From assembly GCF_035969385.1 (NCBI RefSeq), contig NZ_JAYKKJ010000006.1, forward strand, positions 147,895-211,894: a stretch of DNA of 64,000 nt. The letters run 5' to 3'. The position numbers and the translations under genes are program-made. Below are positions 8,421 to 17,430 of the stretch, piece after piece (within the stretch, counting starts at the first letter, position 1; the number at the start of each line of letters is the position of its first letter). The DNA comes from SELP01 sp035969385 (GTDB lineage Bacteria > Pseudomonadota > Alphaproteobacteria > Rhodobacterales > Rhodobacteraceae). The notes beneath the pieces are model-generated. The model saw only the letters and a program-made list of their open reading frames with translations, had not been told where the DNA came from and did no database searches.

Positions 8421-8476
8421 CACGCGCCGACCGCCCCCCAGGGCGGCGCGTTCCGCGCCACCCGCGGTCAGCTTGG
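8421..8476 (-). repeat. Dispersed structured repeat, copy 1
   Basis: Read on the minus strand, this segment matches 42385-42439 on the plus strand at about 49 of 54 positions. It can fold into an outer stem GCTGACCGC / GCGGTCGGC and an inner ten-pair hairpin GGGTGGCGCG-GAA-CGCGCCGCCC. Compared with copy 2, the A-T pair in the outer stem is replaced by T-A, a compensatory change. It lies between the convergent ends of serS and der. Confidence 0.85.
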
Positions 8477-8494
8477 GGCATAGTTTGTTTGTGG

Positions 8495-9967
8495 CTACTT
8501 TTTCTCGCCCTTGCCCAGGTGCTTCTTCAGCCGCGAGGGCTGCTTGTTCTTGCGGCCTTTGAACGGGTTCTTGTCACCCTGATCGCGCAGGAACAGGCGG
8601 ATCGGCGTGCCGGGCATGTCAAAATCGTCCCGCAACCCGTTGATAAGATACCGGGAATAGCTATCCGGCACCTTGTCGGGATGCGACGTCATCACGACAA
8701 ACGCAGGCGGGCGAGTCCGCACCTGGGTCATGTAGCGCATCTTGATCCGCTTGCCCTGTGGCGCGGGCGGCGGGTGCTGTTCCAGCATGCCGATCAGCCA
8801 GCGGTTCAGCTGGGCGGTGGTCACGCGGCGGTTCCAGACATCATGGGCCTTCATGATCGCCTGCTGCAGCCGGTCCAGCCCCTTGCCCGTCTTGGCCGAC
8901 ACGGTGACCAACGGCGCGCCGCGCAACTGCGGCAGAAGCTTTTCGAAGGAGGCGCGCAAGTCTTTCAGCTTGTCCTGCTTTTCATCCTCCAGATCCCATT
9001 TGTTTACGGCCACCACGACCGCCCGACCCTCTCGCTCGGCAAGGTCGGCGATGCGCAGGTCCTGCTGTTCAAAGGGGATTTCGACGTCCAGAAGGACCAC
9101 CACGACCTCGGCGAATTTTACCGCACGAAGACCATCGGAAACCGAGAGTTTCTCCAGCTTTTCCTGAACCTTGGCCTTCTTGCGCATACCGGCGGTGTCG
9201 AAGATGCGCATCGGGACAGGGTCCCCGTCGCGGCCTACCCATTCTGTCTGAACCGAGATCGCGTCGCGGGTGACACCGGCCTCTGGCCCGGTCAACAGGC
9301 GTTCTTCGCCGATGATCTTGTTGATCAGGGTGGATTTGCCAGCGTTCGGGCGGCCAACCACGGCGATTTGCAGTGGCTTTTCCCGGGTGGGCACGCGCGG
9401 GCCCATATCCTCGTCATCCTCGTCGATCTCGACATCGGTTTCGGGGGCCTCGCTGGCGTGCTTTTCGGCGAATTCATCGGCCAGCGGCATCAGCACCTGC
9501 AACAGGTCGGTCATCCCTTCGCCATGTTCAGCCGACAGGCGGATCGGTTCGCCCAGCCCCAGCGCATAGGCTTCCAGCAGCCCCGCCTCGCCCGCGCGGC
9601 CCTCGGCCTTGTTGGCCGCAAGCAGCACATGGGCGTTCTTCTTGCGCAGGATATCGGCAAAGACCTCGTCCGTCGGGGTGACGCCAACACGGGCATCGAT
9701 CAGGAACAGGCAGACATCGGCCATTTCCACCGCCCGTTCCGTCAGCCGCCGCATCCGGCCCTGAAGGCTGTCATCGGTGGCTTCTTCCAGTCCGGCGGAA
9801 TCGATCACCGTGAACCGCAGATCGCCCAGCCGCGCCTGCCCTTCGCGCAGGTCGCGGGTCACCCCCGGCTGGTCGTCCACCAGCGCGAGCTTCTTGCCCA
9901 CAAGGCGATTGAACAGCGTCGATTTGCCCACATTGGGGCGGCCGACGATTGCAAGGGTAAAGGTCAT
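8495..9967 (-). CDS. der: Ribosome biogenesis GTPase Der (EngA)
   Basis: Essential tandem GTPase that acts in 50S subunit maturation. The 490-residue protein shows two G domains: G1 motifs GRPNVGKSTLFNRLVG (residue ~8) and GRPNAGKSTLINKIIG (~207), DSAG and DTAG G3 motifs, and NKAE and NKWD G4 motifs. A KH-like C-terminal domain and a basic tail (KNKQPSRLKKHLGKGEKK) follow. An acidic linker (DVEIDEDDEDMG) joins the G domains. It is last in the yfgM-bamB-der cluster; the gap from bamB is 49 bp. Confidence 0.98.
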   Translation of the reverse strand: MTFTLAIVGRPNVGKSTLFNRLVGKKLALVDDQPGVTRDLREGQARLGDLRFTVIDSAGLEEATDDSLQGRMRRLTERAVEMADVCLFLIDARVGVTPTDEVFADILRKKNAHVLLAANKAEGRAGEAGLLEAYALGLGEPIRLSAEHGEGMTDLLQVLMPLADEFAEKHASEAPETDVEIDEDDEDMGPRVPTREKPLQIAVVGRPNAGKSTLINKIIGEERLLTGPEAGVTRDAISVQTEWVGRDGDPVPMRIFDTAGMRKKAKVQEKLEKLSVSDGLRAVKFAEVVVVLLDVEIPFEQQDLRIADLAEREGRAVVVAVNKWDLEDEKQDKLKDLRASFEKLLPQLRGAPLVTVSAKTGKGLDRLQQAIMKAHDVWNRRVTTAQLNRWLIGMLEQHPPPAPQGKRIKMRYMTQVRTRPPAFVVMTSHPDKVPDSYSRYLINGLRDDFDMPGTPIRLFLRDQGDKNPFKGRKNKQPSRLKKHLGKGEKK

Positions 9968-10016
9968 GGTCGCGGGTCCGGATAAATTCAGACCCGCCCT
10001 CTATACCATTCGCAGC

Positions 10017-11330
10017 CTAACGGAAAGCCAGCAGTTGGCCGCGCGTGTTCAGCAGATACAGGACCTGCCCCGCCACAACCGGATTGGAGGCAGCGCCGCC
10101 TGGGATTTCCACCTGCCCGATCAGCGCACCAGAGGCCGGATCGAACTGCCGCAGCGCCCCGTCGGACGAGGCGACGATCACCCGTCCGCCCGCGATGATT
10201 GGGCCGAAATGCGCGTAGAGGGTTTTTTGCCGCCGTTCCCGGCCTTCTTCAAATGTCGGCATTTGGACCCGCCAGACGACCGACCCATCGCCGGAATCCA
10301 TCCGCACCAATTCGTTGCGGTCATTGACGAAGAACAGGCTGTCGCCCGCGGGCCAGACTGGGCCGACGGCCCCTTCGGTCGCGGTCCAGAGCCGGTCGCC
10401 GGTTGCGGCTTCCATCGCAACCACCCGGCCCGAGGAATTGCCGACATAAAGACGGTTTCCAACCACCACCGGATCGGCGGCGATATCGGACACGGTCGAT
10501 GCCGCGCTGCCAAGCCGCTGCCCGGTCACGACCGAGGACCAGCGCCGCAAGCCGCCACGCGGGAAGGCGGCCAGAACTTCGCTGCTGGGGAAGGGGAAGT
10601 AGGCCAGTTCATCGGTCACGGCCACCCCGGCCCCACCCGAGAAGCCGGATGCAGAGGGCGCGCCGTCAATGGTCCAGCGAATGCGGCCTGTATCCGCCTC
10701 GATCGCCCAGGCGCGGCTGTCGCGGGCCACGAGGTAGACCAGCCCATCCCGCACCGTGGGGGCAGACCCGCCCGGCGCGTCAAGGTTCTGGGTCCAAAGC
10801 TCGGCCCCAGTCTGCGCATCAAGCGCGGTCAGTTCGCCAAAACCGGTCGCCACGAACAACGTGCCCCCGGCAAACGCAATACCGCCGCCCGAGGCAGAGG
10901 AGGTCGAGTCGTAGCCCGGTGTCACATCGCGCGACCAAAGCGCCGCGCCGTTGGTGCCGGTCGCGGTGACCGTGGCACGGGAATCAAGCGTATAGACCAC
11001 GCCCCCAGCGACCACCGGATCGGCGGTGATGCGGGCACGACGGCTGTTGCCCTCGCCCACGTTGACCTGAAATGCCAGTTGCAGGGCCGATCCCAGCGCC
11101 GGGTGCCCCGCCACATGGGTCGGGCCGCCGTTGCGATGGGTCCAATCAGCGTTCGTCGTCGCCTCGGGCAGGCGCAGCGGGCGGGTTTCGTTCACAGCGG
11201 CCTCAGGCGCGCCGACCATGCCTTCGCGCAGATCGACCCGTTCACCGGGCAGGATCACATCGCGTTCGGCGCAGCCTGCCAGCAAGACCAGCGAAAGGGC
11301 CGCCGTCGAAAAGAACCTGTTGATCGTCAC
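10017..11330 (-). CDS. bamB: Outer-membrane assembly lipoprotein BamB (PQQ-like beta-propeller)
   Basis: Periplasm-facing lipoprotein of the BAM complex that helps BamA insert beta-barrel proteins. The product has about 437 residues. The N-terminal signal ends in lipobox LLAGC, and the mature part carries repeated PQQ-enzyme-like strands (GAALWSRDV, GAELWTQNL, GRIRWTIDG, GDRLWTATE, GSVVWRVQM), as in an eight-bladed propeller. I chose GTG 11330 (VTINRFFSTAALSLVLLAGC) over a frame-open GTG at 11360: AGAGGGGG lies 8-15 nt upstream of it, and it gives a proper signal peptide. Genomic position upstream of der matches the enteric yfgL-engA pairing. Confidence 0.93.
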   Translation of the reverse strand: MTINRFFSTAALSLVLLAGCAERDVILPGERVDLREGMVGAPEAAVNETRPLRLPEATTNADWTHRNGGPTHVAGHPALGSALQLAFQVNVGEGNSRRARITADPVVAGGVVYTLDSRATVTATGTNGAALWSRDVTPGYDSTSSASGGGIAFAGGTLFVATGFGELTALDAQTGAELWTQNLDAPGGSAPTVRDGLVYLVARDSRAWAIEADTGRIRWTIDGAPSASGFSGGAGVAVTDELAYFPFPSSEVLAAFPRGGLRRWSSVVTGQRLGSAASTVSDIAADPVVVGNRLYVGNSSGRVVAMEAATGDRLWTATEGAVGPVWPAGDSLFFVNDRNELVRMDSGDGSVVWRVQMPTFEEGRERRQKTLYAHFGPIIAGGRVIVASSDGALRQFDPASGALIGQVEIPGGAASNPVVAGQVLYLLNTRGQLLAFR

Positions 11331-11369
11331 TGCCTGTGCCCCCTCTTGGCCATGCGCCACTTCGAACCG

Positions 11370-12041
11370 CTATTGGTCGGTTCCGGCAACCTCTGCCGGG
11401 CTGGCCAGTTCCAGTTCGCCGCCCAGCGCCACAATCAAGCCTCCGGCCCGGTCGCGCAAGCCCCGCGTTGCGCCTGCATCTTCGCGAATGGCCCGCAAAT
11501 CGGCCAGGGCAGCGTCAACCTCGCCCATTTCGATCCGGGCTAGGGCGATCTGTTCCTGTGCCAGAAGCGACAGCGGCGCACCGGGGCGGGCCAGCGGTTC
11601 CAGCGCGGTGATCCGGTCGGCGGGGGCGGTCGTGCCCACCTCTGCCAGAACGGCCTTGAACCCGGCGATGTCGCGGTAGATCGGCGCGACTTCTGCATCG
11701 TTTGCAAGCGCGCGCAGCGTTTCGGCCGACGCGGCGGCGTCGCCTGCGTTCTGTTGTTCTGCGGCCAACAAGAAGGCGGTCGCCACGCCCGACGGCAGGT
11801 CGGCCAGGGCCGCGACCCGGTCGGCACTTTCATTGGCGGAAAGCGCGGCATAGATCGCGTCACCCTTGGCCTGTGCAGCGGCAGCACTTGTGGCGCGCTG
11901 GTATTCGGTCCAGGCCGCGCCGCCGACCAATCCGACGACCAGCACGGCGGCGATCCAGCCGTACTTTTTGAAATAAGCGAACAGTTGGTCTCGGCGGACC
12001 TCTTCGGTCACTTCGTCGATAAAGCTCTCGGGGTTGCTCAC
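11370..12041 (-). CDS. YfgM-like TPR membrane protein
   Basis: Bitopic inner-membrane protein of about 223 residues. A short cytoplasmic N-terminus (SFIDEVTEEVRRDQLFAYFKKYG) is followed by one membrane helix (residues ~30-48, WIAAVLVVGLVGGAAW) and a periplasmic alanine-rich TPR-like domain. This is the TPR_21/DUF2133 family that includes E. coli YfgM, an ancillary SecYEG and chaperone-network subunit. GTG 12041 is preferred because GGAGAG precedes it by about 9 nt and the reading frame upstream looks non-coding. First gene of the cluster with bamB and der. Confidence 0.87.
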   Translation of the reverse strand: MSNPESFIDEVTEEVRRDQLFAYFKKYGWIAAVLVVGLVGGAAWTEYQRATSAAAAQAKGDAIYAALSANESADRVAALADLPSGVATAFLLAAEQQNAGDAAASAETLRALANDAEVAPIYRDIAGFKAVLAEVGTTAPADRITALEPLARPGAPLSLLAQEQIALARIEMGEVDAALADLRAIREDAGATRGLRDRAGGLIVALGGELELASPAEVAGTDQ

Positions 12042-12192
12042 GCCAATACTCTCCGCTCGGGCAATTCTTCGGGACCGTCTTATCGTGAAGCGGCGGGCAA
12101 TGCCAAGACCCGCGTCATCGCGCGGCCACGCCCCGCCAAACGCCCAAATCTGTTGCACCTCTGCGCCACCTTGCCGCTAATTCATGAAAACT

Positions 12193-12215
12193 CTAATCTG
12201 AACCGGTTAGTTTAG
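12193..12215. promoter_or_regulatory. Operator-like dyad upstream of the RND operon
   Basis: CTAATCTG-AACCGGTT-AGTTTAG is an imperfect dyad centred on the perfect palindrome AACCGGTT, with CTAA and TTAG at its ends. This shape is typical of TetR/AcrR-family operators. It lies 105 bp before the chosen adaptor start, in the divergent region between the yfgM-like gene and the efflux genes. No tetR-type gene is present next to it, so the regulator, if any, is encoded elsewhere. Confidence 0.45.
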
Positions 12216-12320
12216 CGTATCGGATGCATCAAACGCTTGCGACTCGGCCCCAGTGACATAAGTCAACGGTCAGCCACCGCCCATGTGAACACCGCTTCGA
12301 AGTCAAAGGTCCGACCACCC

Positions 12321-13676
12321 ATGAAGATCATGCCCATCCTGACCGCCATCCTAGTCTCGGCTGTCCTTTATCTTGGTATTTTCGAACGTGACCGGCTGTT
12401 GGGCTTTGCGGGGCTGGATGGCGCGGAACCCGAGGTCGCGGCCGAGGAGGCCGTTGCCGAAGAGGTCGCCGAGGGTGATCTGATCAAGGTCGTAGTGCAA
12501 ACGTCTTCGGCGCGTGAAGTTGACAACGCGGTCATCCTGCGGGGCCAGACCGAGGCCGCCCGCGAGGTGGAAGTGCGGGCCGAAACCTCGGGCCTCGTGA
12601 TTTCCGATCCGCTGCGGAAAGGGGCAAGCGTGTCCGAGGGCGATCTGCTGTGCGAATTAAACCCCGGCACCCGCGCCGCCGGTCTGGCCGAAGCGCAGGG
12701 GCGTCTGGCCGAGGCCCGGTCGCGACTTCCCGAGGCGCAGGCCCGTCTGCCCGAAGCGCAGGCCCGCCGGGGCGAGGCGGAATCGCGCCTGACCGAGGCG
12801 GAGTCGCGGCTGGAAGAGGCCCGCGCCCGCCTGCAAGAGGCCCAAATCAATTATGACGCCGCCGAAAAGCTGTCCGAGGACGGGTTCGCATCGGAAACCC
12901 GTTTGGCCAATGCCGAGGCGGCCCTGTCGGCAGCCCGTGCCGGGGTGACATCCGCACAGGCCGCGGTTGAAGGGGCCCGCGCCGGGATCGTCAGCGCCGA
13001 GGCCGGGATCGAAGGTGCCCGCGCCGCAGAGGAAAGCGCCCGCGCTGGGATCGCGTCGGCGGAAGCCGGGGTTGCCAGCGCTGAAAAGGAATTGGACCGG
13101 CTGCGGATCACCGCGCCCTTTGCCGGCCTTCTGGAAACCGACGCTGCCGAACTGGGTGCGCTGCTGCAACCGGGCAGCCCCTGCGCCACGATCGTGCAGC
13201 TGGACCCGATCAAGCTGGTGGGCTTCGTTCCCGAAACCGACGTCGCCAAGATCGAGGTCGGCGCGATGGCAGGTGCGCGGCTGGTGTCAGGACAAGAGGT
13301 GCGCGGGCAGGTGACCTTTATTTCCCGGTCCGCCGATCCGACCACACGCACCTTCCGGGTCGAGGTGAGCGTGCCCAACCCCGACCTTGCGATCCGGGAC
13401 GGCCAGTCGGCGGATATCCTTGTGGCCGCCGCGGGCCGGTCGGCGCACCTATTGCCGCAATCGGCACTGACCCTGAACGACGAAGGGCTATTGGGGCTTC
13501 GTATCATCGAAGAGGGCAACGTTGTCCGCTTCATCGAGGTGGAGCTTCTGCGTGACACAATAGACGGGGTTTGGGTCACCGGGCTGCCGGAGACGGTGGA
13601 CGTGATTGTTGTCGGACAGGAATTCGTCATTGACGGGGTCGTTGTCGCCCCGACCTACCGCGAGGCGAACGGATGA
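12321..13676 (+). CDS. RND efflux periplasmic adaptor (membrane fusion protein)
   Basis: Adaptor of about 451 residues that should link the inner-membrane pump encoded next to it to an outer-membrane channel. One N-terminal membrane anchor (MKIMPILTAILVSAVLYLGIF) is followed by an acidic linker, a biotinyl-lipoyl-like half (VILRGQTEAAREVEVRAETSG), a very long alpha-hairpin (about residues 110-260), the second lipoyl half (LRITAPFAGLLE), and beta-barrel and membrane-proximal domains. The hairpin arms are built of near-identical heptads such as LPEAQAR and SAEAGIE. The ATG at 12321 begins the anchor helix; the 28 codons before it look non-coding. The stop overlaps the pump start (ATGA). Confidence 0.92.
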   Translation: MKIMPILTAILVSAVLYLGIFERDRLLGFAGLDGAEPEVAAEEAVAEEVAEGDLIKVVVQTSSAREVDNAVILRGQTEAAREVEVRAETSGLVISDPLRKGASVSEGDLLCELNPGTRAAGLAEAQGRLAEARSRLPEAQARLPEAQARRGEAESRLTEAESRLEEARARLQEAQINYDAAEKLSEDGFASETRLANAEAALSAARAGVTSAQAAVEGARAGIVSAEAGIEGARAAEESARAGIASAEAGVASAEKELDRLRITAPFAGLLETDAAELGALLQPGSPCATIVQLDPIKLVGFVPETDVAKIEVGAMAGARLVSGQEVRGQVTFISRSADPTTRTFRVEVSVPNPDLAIRDGQSADILVAAAGRSAHLLPQSALTLNDEGLLGLRIIEEGNVVRFIEVELLRDTIDGVWVTGLPETVDVIVVGQEFVIDGVVVAPTYREANG

Positions 13677-16600
13677 CCGGTATCGTAGATTGGGCCGCGT
13701 CCCGGGCGCGGATGGTTCTGGCCTTCATCGCCCTGTCCATCGCGGCGGGGTGGTTCGCCTATACCGGCCTTCCCAAAGAAGGCGAGCCGGATATCGAGAT
13801 CCCGGCCCTATTCGTGTCGGTCCCCTTCCCCGGCATTTCGGCGGAAGACGCCGAAAGCCTGCTGGTCAAGCCTATGGAAACCGAGCTTGCCGATCTCGAC
13901 AACCTGAAGACCATGACCGCGACCGCCGCCGAAGGCTATGCCGGTGTCGCGCTTGAGTTCGAGTTCGGCTGGGACAAATCGCAGGCCATGGCCGATGTCC
14001 GCGACGCGATGAACGCGGTCGAGGCCTCGTTCCCGTCGGGCGCCGAAAGCTATTCGATCAACGAGATCAACTTTTCCGAATTCCCGATCATCATCGTCAA
14101 CCTGACCGGTGACGTGCCCGAACGGACCCTGATCCAGATTGCCAAGGATCTTCAGGACCGGCTGGAAGGGCTTGAACCGGTTCTGAAGGCGCAACTGACC
14201 GGCCAGCGGGACGAGATGCTTCTGGTCGAAATCGACCCGCTGAAGCTGGAGGCCTATAACGTCACCGCCGGGGAGCTGATCAACGTCGTCACCCAGAACA
14301 ACCTTCTGGTCGCCGCGGGCGAGGTATCCAGTGCGCAGGGCACTTTCGCGGTTACGATCCCCTCGTCCTTCGACGAACCGCAGGACGTCTATAACTTGCC
14401 GGTCAAGACCAATGGCGACCGGGTGGTGACCCTTGGCGATCTGGCCACGATCCGCCTGACCTTCGAGGACCGCGAAAGCACGGCCCGATTCAACGGCGTC
14501 AACACCGTGGCCCTTCAGGTGGTCAAGCGGAAGGGGTTCAACGTCATCGACACCGCCGAAATGATCCGCGCGGCGGTGGACGAAGCCCGCGCGGACTGGC
14601 CCGAAAACATGCAGATCGCGGTCGAGGTCGGCACCTCGAACGACCAAAGCCGCAACGTGGCGTCGATGGTCAGCCAATTGGAAGGCTCGGTCCTGACCGC
14701 CATCGCGCTGGTGATGGTCGTGGTCCTTGCGGCCCTTGGCACACGGCCCGCGCTTCTGGTGGGTTTTGCAATCCCGACGTCTTTCCTGCTGACCTTTGCC
14801 CTTTTGGCGGTCATGGGCGTGTCGATTTCCAACATCGTCATGTTCGGCCTGATCCTTGCGGTCGGGATGCTGGTGGACGGGGCCATCGTGGTGGTGGAAT
14901 ACGCTGACAAGCGCATCCGCGAAGGCATCGGCCCGATGCACGCCTATGTGGACGCGGCCAAGCGGATGTTCTGGCCCATCGTGTCGTCGACCGCGACGAC
15001 GCTTTGTGCCTTCCTGCCGATGCTGTTCTGGCCCGGCGTCGCAGGCGAATTCATGGGCATGCTGCCTGTGACGATCATCTTCGTCCTCTCGGCCTCGCTG
15101 GTGGTGGCCTTGATCTACCTGCCGGTCATGGGCGGGGTCACCGGCCGGATGAGCCGCCTGTTCGGCCGCTATTCCGACGCCCTGCGCGCGCGCCTGCCCT
15201 GGGCCGTGCGCGCGGTTCTGGTGATTCCATCGATATTCGTGACCTACTCGGGCGCGATGCTGACGCTGAACCCGGGTTACTTCTCGGGCGCGGCAAGCCA
15301 GACCGACGGGGGCGGGTCCTCTGTTCCGGGCATGGCGCTGTTCGTGCTGGGCGCGATCATGGTGTCGATCACCGTGGGGTCGATCCGGCTGAACCGCCAG
15401 CAGAAGCGGATCAAGGCGGGCTACCGCCGGTCGCCCTTTGGCTGGGTGATCCATGCCATCGCGGGCAACCCCGTCATGCCGCTGGTGTCGATCGGGGCGA
15501 TCACCTTCCTCGTGATCTCGGTCTTCACTTACTTTGGGGCGAACAACAACGGCGTCGAATTCTTCACCGAAAACGAACCAGAGCAATCCATCGTCTATGT
15601 GCAGGCACGCGGCAACCTGTCGCTTGAGGAGAAAGACGCGCTGGTGGCACAGGCCGAACAGGTGGCCCTGTCACAGCCGGGCGTGCAGACCGTCTTTGCC
15701 TTTGCCGGTGCGGGCGGGCTGAACCAGAATACCGCCGGAGCCTCGGGCCCCACCGATGCAATCGGGCAGTTGCAGCTGGAACTGGTGCCGTGGGAAGACC
15801 GCGCTGCCTATTCCCGCGAAACCGGTATTCCTCTGACAGATCTGGACGGGGATGTGATCATTGCCCAACTGCAAGACCGGCTCAGCCAAATCCCCGGCAT
15901 CCGGACCGAGACCCTGAACCTTGCGATGGGTCCGGGCGCGGTGAAACCGATCCACCTGCGCCTGAAGGGCGACAACTGGCAGGAACTGCTCGACACCACG
16001 CAGGTCGTTCGTGACTACCTCGACGGGCTGGAGGCTGTGACCCAGACCGAAGACAGCCGCCCCCTGCCCGGCATCGACTGGGAAATCAGCGTCGACGTGG
16101 AAAAGGCCGGCCGGTTCGGGGCCGATGTGGCCACCGTCGGTGGCATGGTGCAGCTTGTGACGCGCGGCATCCTTCTGGATACGATGCGGGTCGACACCTC
16201 GGACGAAGAGATCGAGATCCGCGTTCGCCTGCCGGAAGAGGATCAGGTCCTGTCGACCCTGTCGAGCCTCAAGGTGCGGACCGCTTCGGGCCTTGTGCCC
16301 CTGTCGAACTTCATCACCATCACGCCGGTGCCGACGCTGGCCCAGATCAACCGGATCGATCAACAGCGGTATTTCGACGTGAAAGCCGGGGTTGAAACCG
16401 GTCTGGTCAAGCTGACCGATGCTGAAACCGGCGCCTCCCGGATCATCCCCGAAGCCGATTATGACGCCGACGAAGGTTTGAAGGCACAGGTGACCGCCGG
16501 GGACCTGACGCTTGCGGTGGTCAACGGCAACGAACGGATCGAGGTCATCCAGGAGTGGCTGGACACGCCGGGCAACCTGCCCGCCGGGGTCAGCTATGAA

Positions 16601-17428
16601 TGGGCGGGCGATCTGGCCGACCAGAGCGAATCCACGGCCTTCCTGCAAACCGCCTTCATGGGGGCGCTGGGGCTGATGTTCATCATCCTGCTGGCCCAGT
16701 TCAACAGCTTCTACAACTCGGTCCTCGTGCTGCTCGCGGTGATCCTGTCTACCACCGGGGTGCTGATCGGGATGCTGGTCATGGATCAGGCGTTCTCGGT
16801 CATCATGACCGGCACCGGGATTGTGGCGCTGGCTGGGATCGTGGTGAACAACAACATCGTGCTGATCGACACCTATCAGGAATACCGGCAATACATGCCC
16901 CGGACCGAGGCGATCACCCGCACCGCCGAGGACCGCATCCGCCCGGTGCTTCTGACCACGATCACCACCATGGCGGGCCTGACCCCGATGATGTTCGGCC
17001 TCAGCCTTGATTTCTGGAACGGCGGCTATTCCATCGACAGCCCGACGGCGCTGTGGTGGAAACAGCTGGCCACTGCGGTCGTTTTTGGCCTTGGGATCGC
17101 GACCTTTCTGACGCTGATCTTCACGCCCTCGATGCTGGCGGTGCGGGTCTGGGTGACCACCTATGCCGAATGGGCGTCGATGCTGGCCGCGAAACTGTCG
17201 ATGGGCCGGACCAGCCGCGCCGCCCGCGACTGGGCCCTGTCCAAAGCGGCGAAGCGGGTCCGGACACCGGAAATCATCTGGACGCCCGAACTGATGCCCG
17301 TACCGGAACCCGCGCCGGAAGAGGTGCCCGAGGAACCGACACAGGAAGCCGCGAACCAGCCCGAGCCTGCCAAGGCAGAGGCCGAAAAACCCGCCGGGAA
17401 AAAACCGCCGCTGTGCGCCGCCGAGTAA
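13673..17428 (+). CDS. RND-family efflux pump, inner-membrane permease
   Basis: Proton-driven drug/solute exporter subunit of the AcrB/HAE1-like superfamily, 1,251 residues against about 1,040 for AcrB. The N-terminal helix (RMVLAFIALSIAAGWFAYTGLP), GEPDIEIP and a GMLVDGAIVVVEYADKRI motif in TM4 (about residue 400; one acidic residue where AcrB has DD) are visible, with a second helix bundle near 990-1170. Extra length comes from a central insert with additional hydrophobic segments (about 505-620) and a Pro/Glu/Ala-rich cytoplasmic tail (about 1195-1251). It starts 4 bp inside the adaptor gene. No outer-membrane channel gene follows. Substrate cannot be read from sequence. Confidence 0.93.
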   Translation: MTGIVDWAASRARMVLAFIALSIAAGWFAYTGLPKEGEPDIEIPALFVSVPFPGISAEDAESLLVKPMETELADLDNLKTMTATAAEGYAGVALEFEFGWDKSQAMADVRDAMNAVEASFPSGAESYSINEINFSEFPIIIVNLTGDVPERTLIQIAKDLQDRLEGLEPVLKAQLTGQRDEMLLVEIDPLKLEAYNVTAGELINVVTQNNLLVAAGEVSSAQGTFAVTIPSSFDEPQDVYNLPVKTNGDRVVTLGDLATIRLTFEDRESTARFNGVNTVALQVVKRKGFNVIDTAEMIRAAVDEARADWPENMQIAVEVGTSNDQSRNVASMVSQLEGSVLTAIALVMVVVLAALGTRPALLVGFAIPTSFLLTFALLAVMGVSISNIVMFGLILAVGMLVDGAIVVVEYADKRIREGIGPMHAYVDAAKRMFWPIVSSTATTLCAFLPMLFWPGVAGEFMGMLPVTIIFVLSASLVVALIYLPVMGGVTGRMSRLFGRYSDALRARLPWAVRAVLVIPSIFVTYSGAMLTLNPGYFSGAASQTDGGGSSVPGMALFVLGAIMVSITVGSIRLNRQQKRIKAGYRRSPFGWVIHAIAGNPVMPLVSIGAITFLVISVFTYFGANNNGVEFFTENEPEQSIVYVQARGNLSLEEKDALVAQAEQVALSQPGVQTVFAFAGAGGLNQNTAGASGPTDAIGQLQLELVPWEDRAAYSRETGIPLTDLDGDVIIAQLQDRLSQIPGIRTETLNLAMGPGAVKPIHLRLKGDNWQELLDTTQVVRDYLDGLEAVTQTEDSRPLPGIDWEISVDVEKAGRFGADVATVGGMVQLVTRGILLDTMRVDTSDEEIEIRVRLPEEDQVLSTLSSLKVRTASGLVPLSNFITITPVPTLAQINRIDQQRYFDVKAGVETGLVKLTDAETGASRIIPEADYDADEGLKAQVTAGDLTLAVVNGNERIEVIQEWLDTPGNLPAGVSYEWAGDLADQSESTAFLQTAFMGALGLMFIILLAQFNSFYNSVLVLLAVILSTTGVLIGMLVMDQAFSVIMTGTGIVALAGIVVNNNIVLIDTYQEYRQYMPRTEAITRTAEDRIRPVLLTTITTMAGLTPMMFGLSLDFWNGGYSIDSPTALWWKQLATAVVFGLGIATFLTLIFTPSMLAVRVWVTTYAEWASMLAAKLSMGRTSRAARDWALSKAAKRVRTPEIIWTPELMPVPEPAPEEVPEEPTQEAANQPEPAKAEAEKPAGKKPPLCAAE

Positions 17429-17430
17429 CC

